Origin: Fimbriimonadaceae bacterium
Lineage (GTDB): Bacteria > Armatimonadota > Fimbriimonadia > Fimbriimonadales > Fimbriimonadaceae
DNA: 64,000 bases
Assembly (NCBI GenBank): GCA_026129685.1
Contig: JAHCHO010000006.1
Coordinates: forward strand, 186,001-250,000
Direction: 5' to 3'
Shown here: positions 51,175 to 59,206 of the stretch, one piece after another
How positions within the stretch are numbered: the stretch's first letter is position 1
How the letters are laid out: the number at the start of each line of letters is the position of its first letter
Position numbers and translations under genes: made by a program
Notes under the pieces: generated by a model
What the model was told of the DNA's origin: nothing
What the model saw: only the letters and a program-made list of their open reading frames with translations
The model's database searches: none

Positions 51175-51660
51175 ACCTCTATCAGTCGGCGCAACGACAC
51201 GTCGGACGCACGGCGTAACACGACGGACCCCTGGCCACGCACCGACCTTGCTAACGTACCCGCTTTCAGGTTCGCGCCGCCGCGATCGAGTCTCCTCGTC
51301 CGGTTCAGACGCCGGCCATGTAGGTTCTGATAGGGCCGGTCGAGCCCTATGGGGCCATCGCGGTTCTCGTCGAGGTCCCGAATTGGACGGTCTGAGAGGG
51401 AATCCGCACTTTTATCACGGCCAGTGACGGAACCCTACGGCGATGTGTACACGTTTACGCCTTGGGACCGGCATTGCTACAGAAATGTTCAGCGGGGCGC
51501 GCGCACAGCGATGTTCTTGCGCGAGAGGACCTCATAGCCTCCTATCTTGGCGAGAGGGTATGGGTCAGCCGGCCCGGCACTTTGTTGGGCAGGCGGATGG
51601 CAGGCAGACGAAGAGACGCTCCACCCGCCCAGCGTCTCAAGGCCAGGGCCACACCCCGCG
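51175..51660. other. 486-bp gap, no gene identified
   Basis: Between the sugar-transferase 5' end and the 3' end of the next minus-strand gene. Short open frames here show no protein-like composition. I searched by eye for a cyclic di-GMP riboswitch on the minus strand and saw no convincing core. It probably contains the promoter and leader of the sugar transferase gene. Confidence 0.6.
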
Positions 51661-52398
51661 CTATAGCGCTTGCCCCAGATCCTGGGTCACGGCGTGATCG
51701 TCCGGAACGGTCGTCGGCACCCGGGCGAGACGTTCGCGAAGGGCAGCGGACTCGTCGGCGATCTTCGTCTCGAGCCTGTCGGTGAGCGCGCGGGCGGCTT
51801 TGTGGTTCATGCGTAGCATCGCCCGGAAGCCGATCGCACCGGTGGCCAGAAGGCACGCGGCGACGCCAAGGCCCTGAGCGACAAGGCCCCTCTCCCCCAT
51901 GGCGCTCGCCGCGATGACGCTGCCGATAATCGCCGGATACAGGCTCACGAAGAAGGCGACAAAGGCGTTCGACTTCACGCTCAAGCGGGTCCGGCCATTG
52001 CGCGAGGCGACGGCGATGCTCGCCATACCCCACCCGGTATAGGTGTTCCCTTTCAGCATCCGACCGATCTGCATCACCTGGCTGTTGCGCCCTCCGGTAT
52101 GGAGGTGCTCCATCACCACGTCAAAGTCCTCAGGAGCAAGTTCGCCCTCTATAACGCGTTCGAAGGTCTCGGTGAAGTGAAGGAGGCCGCGATGGCTGAC
52201 GGGCGCGTTGCCCTCGCGGACGGCCTGATCGAGAAACCGCGAGTCGATGCCCGCCTCTTCGGCAATGCGGCGCAACTCGTCGTAGGTGATGCCGGGGACG
52301 TAGCCCCGCCCTTCCGACGCCGACTCCTGCAGGTGGACCGCCCGTTGGACGATCTGGGCCGCTTCCTGTTCGCTGAAGACCTTCTTGGGACCGTCCAT
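51661..52398 (-). CDS. Two-helix membrane protein of unknown function
   Basis: 245 residues. The N-terminal cytoplasmic segment EAAQIVQRAVHLQESA...GITYDELRRIAEEAGIDSRFLDQAV is a recurring SHOCT-like helical module in predicted membrane regulators. Two central helices (AFVAFFVSLYPAIIGSVIAA, LVAQGLGVAACLLATGAI) are followed by a C-terminal coiled coil. Function unknown. It borders the prophage remnant. Confidence 0.65.
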   Translation of the reverse strand: MDGPKKVFSEQEAAQIVQRAVHLQESASEGRGYVPGITYDELRRIAEEAGIDSRFLDQAVREGNAPVSHRGLLHFTETFERVIEGELAPEDFDVVMEHLHTGGRNSQVMQIGRMLKGNTYTGWGMASIAVASRNGRTRLSVKSNAFVAFFVSLYPAIIGSVIAASAMGERGLVAQGLGVAACLLATGAIGFRAMLRMNHKAARALTDRLETKIADESAALRERLARVPTTVPDDHAVTQDLGQAL

Positions 52399-52455
52399 GG
52401 GGATCGGCCCTCATTGTAGGCCGGTGCCACGTCACCGCGTGACGCCCGGAGCCTG

Positions 52456-52586
52456 GTGGGGACGTCGGTGACGAACCGGGCGACGGGGACGGAGATCAAG
52501 ATCTCCGGCTACGCCGTCAAGAAGAAGACCGAAGGCCCCAAATCCAAGTCGCCCTGCTTCTGGCGATTCAGCCCATTCTGTCCGAG
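52456..52586 (+). pseudogene. Left edge of the prophage remnant: 3' fragment of a protease copy
   Basis: Reads GTSVTNRATGTEIKISGYAV, then shifts frame near 52545 into VALLLAIQPILSEM. This matches the order TNRPYIKRMPPIDKK...PLLLAMEPILAEM found intact at about 53270-53380, so it is the decayed tail of a further copy of the duplicated phage protease region. No start codon. Confidence 0.5.
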
Positions 52587-53952
52587 ATGGTTCCGTTCGG
52601 CGAACCAGTTCCGGACAAGAAGAACAGGCCGAACGTGAAGGCGTTCCACTACTACACGCTTCCCCTGCTCGCGTCGGGCGTGGAAGACACGCTCGTGGTG
52701 CAGGTGCGAGAAGATTTGAACGGCCACCTGTTCTACGACTGGGGTCTGGACGACACAAAGACCCGCCAGGCTCCGGTGCTTGGGCGCGTGGCCCCAGACG
52801 GTCCGGTCGTTGGCCTTGGCGGGCCTCTGGAGAAGATCATAGCCCAACTCACGGAAGACTGGACCCCGCCACGGCCCAAAGTCTTCTTTCTCTCGTCGCT
52901 CGGCGCGTCGAAGGACCTGTACCGGGCGCAAGTCCTGCGCTGCGGGCACTGGGACTACCCCGGTTTCGAGGGCGGGTTCGAGGGGACCCCGACGGTGCTC
53001 CGCGAGATGAAGGCGCACTTCGACGACGGCGCCAAGGGGTACGAGGTGCCGTTGAACGTGGAGCACGACGACGAGCGTCCGGCCGGTTGGGTGAAGGGCG
53101 TCGAGTTGACGCCGGACGGCACGGCGCTGTTCGCGCTGTTCGAGATCACGGACGGGGACGCGCGGCGCCGGGTGGAGGAAGGGAGCCTGGCGTACGTGTC
53201 GAGCGAGCTCGACTTCGCCTGGTTCGACCCGGAGGACAAGCGCGAGAAGAAGGTCTTCGAAGGGCTGGCGCTCACGAACCGCCCCTATATCAAGCGGATG
53301 CCCCCGATCGACAAGAAGGAGTTCGGCGCTCCCGCCACGGTTCCGCTGTTGCTCGCGATGGAGCCGATCCTGGCGGAGATGACTCTCCTCAAGTCGGAAC
53401 CGGATCGCATGGGTCGCCACGGAGTCAAGGCGTTCCACTATTACGCGCTTCCCCTGCTCGCGTCGGGCGTGGAAGACGCGCTCGTGGTGCAGGTGCGAGA
53501 AGACCAGAACGGTCACCTCTTCTACGACTGGGGCTTGGACAACGCTAAGGCCCAGCTGGCTCCGGCGCATGACCCCGAGGGGTTCAGACGACCCGGTTTG
53601 GCCAGTGGGCCTATGGAGAAGATCATAGCCCAACTCACGGAGGACTGGACCCCGCCCCGGCCCAAAGTCTTCTTTCTCTCGGCGCTCGGCGCGTCGACGA
53701 AGGACATGTACCGGGCGCACGTTCTGCGCTGCGGTCACTGGGACTACCCCGGTTTCGAGGGCGGCTTCGAGGTGACGCCGGCGGTGCTTCGCGAGATGGC
53801 GGCGCACTTCGACGACGGCGCCAAGGGGTACGAGGTGCCGTTGAACGTGGAGCACGACGACGAGCGGCCGGCGGGTTGGGTGAAGGGCGTCGAGTTGACG
53901 CCGGACGGCACGTCGCTGTTTGCGCGGTTCGGGATCACGGACGGGGACGCGG
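52587..53952 (+). pseudogene. Rearranged Mu-like phage protease region, tandemly duplicated
   Basis: One open frame containing two copies of a unit of about 789 bp. Each copy has a PBECR-like module (KAFHYYTLPLLASGVED, NGHLFYDWGLD), then a phage Mu gpI-type prohead protease (DDGAKGYEVPLNVEHDDERP, AGWVKGVELTPDG, SLAYVSSELDFAWFDPEDK only in copy 1). Copy 2 stops at FGITDGDA, where it jumps at about 53952 into portal sequence in another frame. The protease would mature phage heads; here it is fused and truncated, so it is a remnant. The open frame continues past the junction only as an out-of-frame shadow. Confidence 0.7.
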
Positions 53953-54981
53953 GTAACAACCGGTCCCGACGGGCAGGTGGTGCCGGACAAGGCGTCGAGC
54001 CAGACGGCGGAGACGGGGACGTACAACCTGGGGGAGACGCAGATCGAGCTGTTCCTGGAGAACGCGGAGGCGATCCTGGACGATCTGAAGGGCGCGATCG
54101 AGGAGCAGGTGCTGCGGGACTTCGTGGACTACAACTTCGGGGCTTCGGCGCCTCGTCTGGAGATCGTGTTCCAGCCGCTCGACGCGAAGATCAAGCGGAT
54201 GCTGCTCTCGGCGCTGATCGGTCTGCTGGCGCAGGGCCCGGTGGGTCTGGCGGACGGCCGGGAGGTGGAGGCGGACTGGGAGGGCCTGGCGAAGGACGCG
54301 GGGGTTCCGCTGACGGTCGTGGACGCGCGGGACCGGGCTCGACGGCTTGTGCAGGCGGCGCGGGAGCGCCTGGCGGGGCTGGGGGACGAGGGGGAGGCTC
54401 CGAAGGGGGCGGATCTCTCGGAGCGAGCGCGGCTGATCGGCGGCAACTGGCGAGAGGAGGACCATCCGCGCGCCGACGATGGGAAGTTCGGCGACGGGCC
54501 GGGCGGGGACGAAGCGAAGGACGACGCGCGCACTTACGAGCCGCGCATCGAGGAGCATCCGGAGTTCACGCCGGAGCACGTGGTGGACGGGGTGAACCCG
54601 ACGGGGTATGGGGTGTTCGGCCCACAGTACGGGTCGCTGAGCGGAGATGGGCACGCGGCGGTCGCCCACTTGGCGAAGACGAAGGGCGGAGAGGTGCCCG
54701 GGGCATTGTCCAACCCAGCGGTCGGCTCGATCGACTTGGTCTGGGGGAACGAACAAGCCGGTCTGTGCAAGATCATGCACAAGCACCCCGAGGTGATCAC
54801 GGAGCTGCCCGAGATTGTCGCAGTTCTCGAACCGATGAGGTCTGGACGAGACCGCGTTCAGTTGGGCGACGATCGCTACACCGCCGTCGTCAAGTTGGTC
54901 TATCGAGCAGGGGCCGAGGAGACCACCAAGACCTGGTTGCTGACCGCCTTTGAGGACACGAAGCGGACGGGCGGAAGCTGA
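53953..54981 (+). pseudogene. Phage portal C-terminal fragment with PBECR-type RNase toxin domain
   Basis: No start codon of its own; begins VTTGPDGQVVPDKASSQTAE. The first 150 codons (LGETQIELFLENAEAILDDL, RDFVDYNFGASAPRLEIVF) look like the C-terminal part of a DUF935-type portal. After an acidic linker, PTGYGVFGPQYGSL, GSIDLVWGNEQAGLCKIMHKHP and TWLLTAFED match the phage barnase/EndoU/colicin-like (PBECR) RNase modules carried at the ends of phage structural proteins. The N-terminal half of the portal is deleted. The domain itself looks intact. Confidence 0.65.
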
Positions 54982-55134
54982 ACGCGGACGACGGACCGGC
55001 GCTCTGTTTCGCGGAGCGAATCAAGGTGACGGACTCCTCACCTCGCCTCCGCCCATGAATCCAGTATACGACAAGGATCGTCGTTTTGGGTTCGGATGCG
55101 ACTTTCGCACCTTGCGGGCGCGTCTTTGGGCGCG

Positions 55135-55350
55135 ATGGTCACGCAAGCCGATCTCGACAACCGATTCGTCTATCACGCGCCGTTGCCGGGTCAAACGGAG
55201 CGCTACCGGTCCCTGCGGGATCAGGCCAAGAGCCTGGCGGAGGCGATCGTGGCGGGCACGCCCGAATCCCGCGAGCAGTCTCTGGCATTGACCAACCTCG
55301 AGCAGGCGATCATGTGGGCCAACGCGGCGATCGCGAGGAACGAGCGGTGA
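55135..55350 (+). CDS. acb2: Acb2/Tad1-family phage anti-defence protein (cyclic-oligonucleotide sponge)
   Basis: 71 residues from ATG 55135; an in-frame ATG at 55096 would add 13 residues. NRFVYHAPLPGQTERYRSLR, the central helix and the close SREQSLALTNLEQAIMWANA match the Acb2 (DUF7681) helical-hairpin family. Characterised members are hexamers that sequester cyclic di- and trinucleotides and block CBASS. The conserved NRFxYHxP...QxERYxxLR and ALTxLExAxMWANAxIAR residues are all present, so binding is plausible. It sits between phage structural remnants and overlaps the next gene by 4 bases. The family assignment is from memory of the motif, not a search. Confidence 0.75.
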   Translation: MVTQADLDNRFVYHAPLPGQTERYRSLRDQAKSLAEAIVAGTPESREQSLALTNLEQAIMWANAAIARNER

Positions 55351-55637
55351 GGCGACGCTGGGCTGCGGCGGTCGGGATGCTCGCCCTGGTGGCGGCGACG
55401 GCGGTGCTCTCGCAGGAGGCGCGGCGGGATCCGCCGCCGGTGCTACTGCGGAACTACGAGGAGGCGGCGCTGCACATGGACGCGCACGGGATCGAGGTCC
55501 ATCGGGTCGAGTGGTCGGGGCGTTGGCTGTACGTCGCGGGCGGGGTGGTGCTCGTTCGCGACGAGGACGGGGTCTCGCGTCCGTTCTCGCCCTCGGTGGG
55601 CGACCTGGGCCGGGTGTGGGTCGGAGGTCGCTCGTAA
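55347..55637 (+). CDS. Small secreted phage-associated protein, unknown
   Basis: 96 residues, GTG start overlapping the acb2-like stop (GTGA). Signal-peptide-like N-terminus WAAAVGMLALVAATAVLSQ; the rest is a compact beta domain (VEWSGRWLYVAGGVVLVRDED). Stop codon is immediately followed by the next phage gene's ATG. Could be envelope-targeted; no family recognised. Confidence 0.6.
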   Translation: MRRRWAAAVGMLALVAATAVLSQEARRDPPPVLLRNYEEAALHMDAHGIEVHRVEWSGRWLYVAGGVVLVRDEDGVSRPFSPSVGDLGRVWVGGRS

Positions 55638-55928
55638 ATGGCCAACGCCCTGTACGACAAGGCACGGGAGTCCTTCCTGAAGGGGGAGATCTCCTGGAGC
55701 GGGGACAACGTGAAGGTCGTGCTCCTGGACCTGGCGGACTACGCGCCGGACCTGGCGAACGACCAGTACCTTTCGGACATCCCGGCGGGGGCGCGGGCGG
55801 CGACGAGCGGGAACCTCTCGGGCAAGACGACTTCGGCGGGGGTGGCGGACGCGGACAACGTCACGTTCGCCACGGTGACGGGGGACCCGAGCGAGGGCTT
55901 CAGGCGTCGGGGTAGATCTCGCGGGTGA
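55638..55928 (+). pseudogene. Phage structural protein truncated at dnaA
   Basis: 96 codons, but only about the first 86 are phage-like: MANALYDKARESFLKGEISW, VKVVLLDLADYAPDLAND, YLSDIPAGARA. This is the start of a common phage tail or head protein. After FATVTGDPSEG the frame runs into the antisense of the dnaA 3' end (55900), giving a nonsense tail. The break marks the right boundary of the prophage remnant. Confidence 0.75.
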
Positions 55929-57273
55929 GACGCTGGATCGAGTCCCTCAGTTCTTGGTCGGCGGCGATCATCTCGTTCGCCCGCTGGAAGCTGTGCATGA
56001 CCGAGGTGTGGTCGCGGTTACCGAACCGGCGGCCGATCTGCTTCCAACTGTCGCCGGTGATCTTCCGCATAAGATAGACGGCCATGTGGCGAGCGTGGGC
56101 GATTGGGGCCTTGCGACTCGGGCCGACGATCTCGTCGTAAGGGATACCGTAGTAGCGGCTCACAGCGGCGACGATCTGCTCGATGCCCGGTTTCTGCGAT
56201 CCGTTGCGGTAGTCGCGCTCGATAACCTGGTGCGCGAGGTCGAGGTCGACGATGGCGCCATCGAGGCTCGCATGGGCGACGATCTTGGTGAGGGCGCCCT
56301 CCAGAGTGCGGATGTTGCCGGGGACGACCTCGGCCAGGTACATCGCCACGGCCGGCTCGAGGAGGATGCCCTCGCGCTCGGCCTTCTTCAGGACGATCGC
56401 GCAACGAGTTTCGGTGTCGGGCGGCTGGATGTCGGCGAGGAGGCCGGCCTCGAACCGCGACTTTAGGCGCTCGTCCAGGCCGTACAACTCGCGCGGAGGC
56501 TGGTCGCTCGTGATGACGATCTGCTTGCCGTGGACCTGGAGGTAGTTGAACATGTGGAACACCTCCTCTTGGGTCTTGGCCTTACCGACGATGAACTGGA
56601 CGTCATCGAGCAACCAGACGGCGAGGCCTTTGATCGCCTTGCGAAACTGCTCGGTACGGTTAGCCTGGAGCGACTGGACGAACGACTCGACGAACTGCTG
56701 GGCGGACACGTACTGGATGGGCATCGCCGGGTGGTTCTGCCGGATTTCCCGCGCGATCGCGTGCAAGAGGTGGGTTTTGCCAACGCCCGACACCCCATAG
56801 ATGAAGAGGGGGTTGTACTTCGATCCGGGCTCCTCGGCGACGGCGCGCGCGCCGGCGAGGGCGAGGCGGTTGCTCTGCCCCTTGACGAACGAGTCGAAGG
56901 TGTAGCGCTCGTCCAGGACGAAGGCGGGCGACGGTTCGGCTTCGGGGGCGGCAAGGGTCACCGTTTCGGACTTGGCGGCGGCCTTCTTATCGCGGGTTTC
57001 GCTGACGAACTCGATCTTAACGGTCTCGCCAAGTTCGTCGGAGAGCATGGCGGCCATCGTGTTGCCGTACTTCTCGCGAACCCAGTCGGCGACGAAACGA
57101 CCGGGGGACTCGAACGAGGCGACGCCGTCGTCGAGGGCTCGGGGCTTGAGGGGACGGATGAAGCGGGCCAGCCAAGCGGGCGGGAGGTCGGGCGCGATGC
57201 GACGAACCACCTGTTCCCATGCGGCTCGCAATCGGATGCGATCTTGCGGGTCTTCGAGGCTGTATTGGTCCAT
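55900..57273 (-). CDS. dnaA: Chromosomal replication initiator DnaA
   Basis: 457 residues from ATG 57273, chosen because it starts the conserved domain I (WEQVVRRIAPDLPPAWLARFI). AAA+ domain: Walker A YGVSGVGKTHLLHAIA, Walker B VWLLDDVQFI and sensor regions. Domain IV ends with GRRFGNRDHTSVMHSFQRA, the DnaA-box-binding signature. It opens the replication origin. dnaN is not adjacent; neighbours are a CBS gene upstream and the phage remnant directly at its stop codon. A G11 tract (+ strand) lies 65 bases before the start. Confidence 0.96.
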   Translation of the reverse strand: MDQYSLEDPQDRIRLRAAWEQVVRRIAPDLPPAWLARFIRPLKPRALDDGVASFESPGRFVADWVREKYGNTMAAMLSDELGETVKIEFVSETRDKKAAAKSETVTLAAPEAEPSPAFVLDERYTFDSFVKGQSNRLALAGARAVAEEPGSKYNPLFIYGVSGVGKTHLLHAIAREIRQNHPAMPIQYVSAQQFVESFVQSLQANRTEQFRKAIKGLAVWLLDDVQFIVGKAKTQEEVFHMFNYLQVHGKQIVITSDQPPRELYGLDERLKSRFEAGLLADIQPPDTETRCAIVLKKAEREGILLEPAVAMYLAEVVPGNIRTLEGALTKIVAHASLDGAIVDLDLAHQVIERDYRNGSQKPGIEQIVAAVSRYYGIPYDEIVGPSRKAPIAHARHMAVYLMRKITGDSWKQIGRRFGNRDHTSVMHSFQRANEMIAADQELRDSIQRLTREIYPDA

Positions 57274-57337
57274 CGGCGCGTTCAGTCCAGGTTCAGTCAC
57301 GCTCTCCCAAGGGCAAACGATGCCGCCACCGAGCGGT

Positions 57338-57348
57338 GGGGGGGGGGG
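57338..57348. repeat. G11 homopolymer upstream of dnaA
   Basis: Eleven G on the + strand (C11 in the dnaA-sense strand), immediately beside a small hairpin CCACC-GAGC-GGTGG. It lies in the dnaA leader or promoter region. Confidence 0.7.
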
Positions 57349-57486
57349 ATGAGAGCGACGTCTATAAGATAGCCCTTTTCGTGGGGCGTCGGGAGGAATA
57401 TTTGGGGCGATTATCGTTCGTCGGTACGGGCGGCTACCGAGGGGTAGACGACCGTTCGCCCATCGGCATCGCAGTACACTCGGGGG

Positions 57487-57879
57487 GTGACACTGCGCGA
57501 AGTGATGCATGCGCACCTGCCCACGCTCACGCGCCACAGCACGGTTCGGGACGCGGTGGACAAGATGGACATCTACCAGTTTCCAGCCCTAGTGGTGGTC
57601 GGCGACGACATGGAGCCGATCGGGGTGGTGACGGAGGGGGACCTGTGCCGCGCGGCCTTCGACCGAGGGAACGCGACGACGATGGCGGGGGAGCCGGCGA
57701 GCAAGTTCGGCACGACGGGACCCACGACGATGGGGCTCGACGCGGAGATTGGGGACGCTTTCCACCGCATGCTTATGAGCGGCCTGACGATTCTGCCGGT
57801 GGTGGACGGCGGTCGCTTGGCGGGGGTCGTTCTGCGGGTGGATCTGATGCAGGCGATGATGATGGACATCGCGCAGTAG
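57487..57879 (+). CDS. Tandem CBS-domain protein
   Basis: 130 residues, GTG start; two CBS motifs only: MTLREVMHAHLPTLTRHSTV with VVTEGDLCRAAFD, then SGLTILPVVDGGRLAGVVLRVDLM. It likely senses adenine nucleotides and regulates a partner. TACACT at 57475-57480 lies 6 bases before the GTG, so a leaderless mRNA is predicted. Divergent from dnaA. Confidence 0.82.
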   Translation: MTLREVMHAHLPTLTRHSTVRDAVDKMDIYQFPALVVVGDDMEPIGVVTEGDLCRAAFDRGNATTMAGEPASKFGTTGPTTMGLDAEIGDAFHRMLMSGLTILPVVDGGRLAGVVLRVDLMQAMMMDIAQ

Positions 57880-57904
57880 AAACAGGAGCGATGGTGAACA
57901 CACG

Positions 57905-58354
57905 ATGATCGACGTTGGCGACGCCTTTCCCGAGTTCCGACTACCCGACCAGGACGGCCATCTGGTCTCGTCGAGCGATCTGCTCGGCGGACGGACGGTG
58001 GTGTACTTCTATCCGAAGGACGACACCTCGGGTTGTACGACGGAGGCCTGTGAGTTCCGGGACCGACTTCCCTCGTTCGCGGGCGTCCGGGTGCTCGGGG
58101 TGAGTCCGGACTCGCCCCGGTCGCACCGCAAGTTCGCCGACAAGCTCGGCCTCGGCTTCACGCTCTTGGCGGACGAGGAACGGACTTTGGCGGAAGCGTG
58201 CGGCGTCTGGGTCGAGAAGAGCCTGTACGGCAAGAAGTACATGGGGGTCGAGCGGACGACGTTCTTGCTCGACGAACAGGGAACGGTCACCCATGTTTGG
58301 CGCAAAGTGAAGCCTGCGGGCCATGCGGACGAGGTTCGCCGGGTCCTTGCCTGA
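57905..58354 (+). CDS. bcp: Thioredoxin-dependent peroxiredoxin (Bcp type)
   Basis: 149 residues. FYPKDDTSGCTTEACEFRD gives the peroxidatic Cys44 and resolving Cys49 of atypical 2-Cys PrxQ/Bcp. GVERTTFLLDEQG closes the fold. Reduces hydrogen and lipid peroxides. The start overlaps a six-codon frame (ATG 57891 to TGA 57908) preceded by AGGAG, possibly for coupled initiation. Confidence 0.92.
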   Translation: MIDVGDAFPEFRLPDQDGHLVSSSDLLGGRTVVYFYPKDDTSGCTTEACEFRDRLPSFAGVRVLGVSPDSPRSHRKFADKLGLGFTLLADEERTLAEACGVWVEKSLYGKKYMGVERTTFLLDEQGTVTHVWRKVKPAGHADEVRRVLA

Positions 58355-58429
58355 CCTGGGTCTCCGAGGTTCCGGGTGGTATGTTCGGCTACCGGGGCCG
58401 TTCCCAAGCGTCCTCTCACGGCAGATTCT

Positions 58430-59206
58430 ATGAAGAAGACCGCGCCCTTGATTCGCAACATGAAGGCCTCCGGGGAGAAGGTCGTTTGCGTCACCGCCTA
58501 CGACCTCCCCACCGGCTTGGCGGCGGAGCGCGCGGGCGTCGATCTCGTTCTGGTCGGCGACTCGCTGGGCAACGTGGTGCTGGGGTTGGACAGCACGTTG
58601 CCGGTCACGCTGGAAGATATGGCCAGGCATACGGCGGCGGTTCGACGGGCGGTACGCACCCCGATGCTGGTCTCGGACATGCCTTTTGGCACCTACGAGG
58701 GAGACCCTAGCGCGGCGCTGGCGAGCGCGGTGACGCTGATGCGGGCCGGGGCGGAGGGGATCAAGTTGGAGGGCGTGCACGAAGCGGCGATACGCACGAT
58801 CGCGCGGGCGGGGATACCGGTCATGGGGCATCTCGGATTCACGCCGCAACACGTTCACGAGTTTGGGGGCCATAGGGTCCAGGGACGGGAGGATGGGGCG
58901 CGAGTCGTCGAGGAGGCGCTTCGTCTGGCTTCGCTCGGCGTTTTCGCGATCGTTCTCGAACTGATTCCGGCGACGTTGGCGGAAGAGGTCACGCGCCAAG
59001 TGGCCTGCCCGACGATCGGGATCGGGGCGGGACCCGGTTGCGACGGGCAGATTCAGGTGTTCCACGACCTAGTCGGGCTGGCGGACAAGCAGTATCGGCA
59101 CGCAAGACGTTATGCGGAGTGCGGAGAAGCTTTCCAGCGCGCGCTCGAGGGCTATCGCGACGACGTCAAGCAAGGGGGATTTCCGACGGAGGATCACGGC
59201 TTCTGA
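58430..59206 (+). CDS. panB: 3-methyl-2-oxobutanoate hydroxymethyltransferase
   Basis: 258 residues from ATG 58430. VTAYDLPTGLAAERAGVDLVLVGDSLGNV, MPFGTYEGDP and GHLGFTPQHVHEFGG are PanB signatures. VLELIPATLAEEVTRQV and GIGAGPGCDGQ complete the barrel. First step of pantothenate synthesis from ketoisovalerate. Its stop overlaps the unusual CTG start of panC. Confidence 0.95.
   Translation: MKKTAPLIRNMKASGEKVVCVTAYDLPTGLAAERAGVDLVLVGDSLGNVVLGLDSTLPVTLEDMARHTAAVRRAVRTPMLVSDMPFGTYEGDPSAALASAVTLMRAGAEGIKLEGVHEAAIRTIARAGIPVMGHLGFTPQHVHEFGGHRVQGREDGARVVEEALRLASLGVFAIVLELIPATLAEEVTRQVACPTIGIGAGPGCDGQIQVFHDLVGLADKQYRHARRYAECGEAFQRALEGYRDDVKQGGFPTEDHGF

Noticed and set aside
51175-51660. Cyclic di-GMP riboswitch ahead of the sugar transferase
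   Set aside because: A nearby diguanylate cyclase made it attractive, but the conserved core elements of GEMM-I or GEMM-II were not found on the minus strand.
53960-54953. Continuation of the duplicated protease frame to 54953
   Set aside because: Past 53952 this frame turns Gly/Arg-rich, while the alternate frame reads portal and PBECR sequence; it is a shadow created by the junction.
57274-57486. oriC with DnaA boxes between dnaA and the CBS gene
   Set aside because: No TTATNCACA-type boxes or AT-rich unwinding element were seen; only a G11 tract, a small hairpin and promoters.
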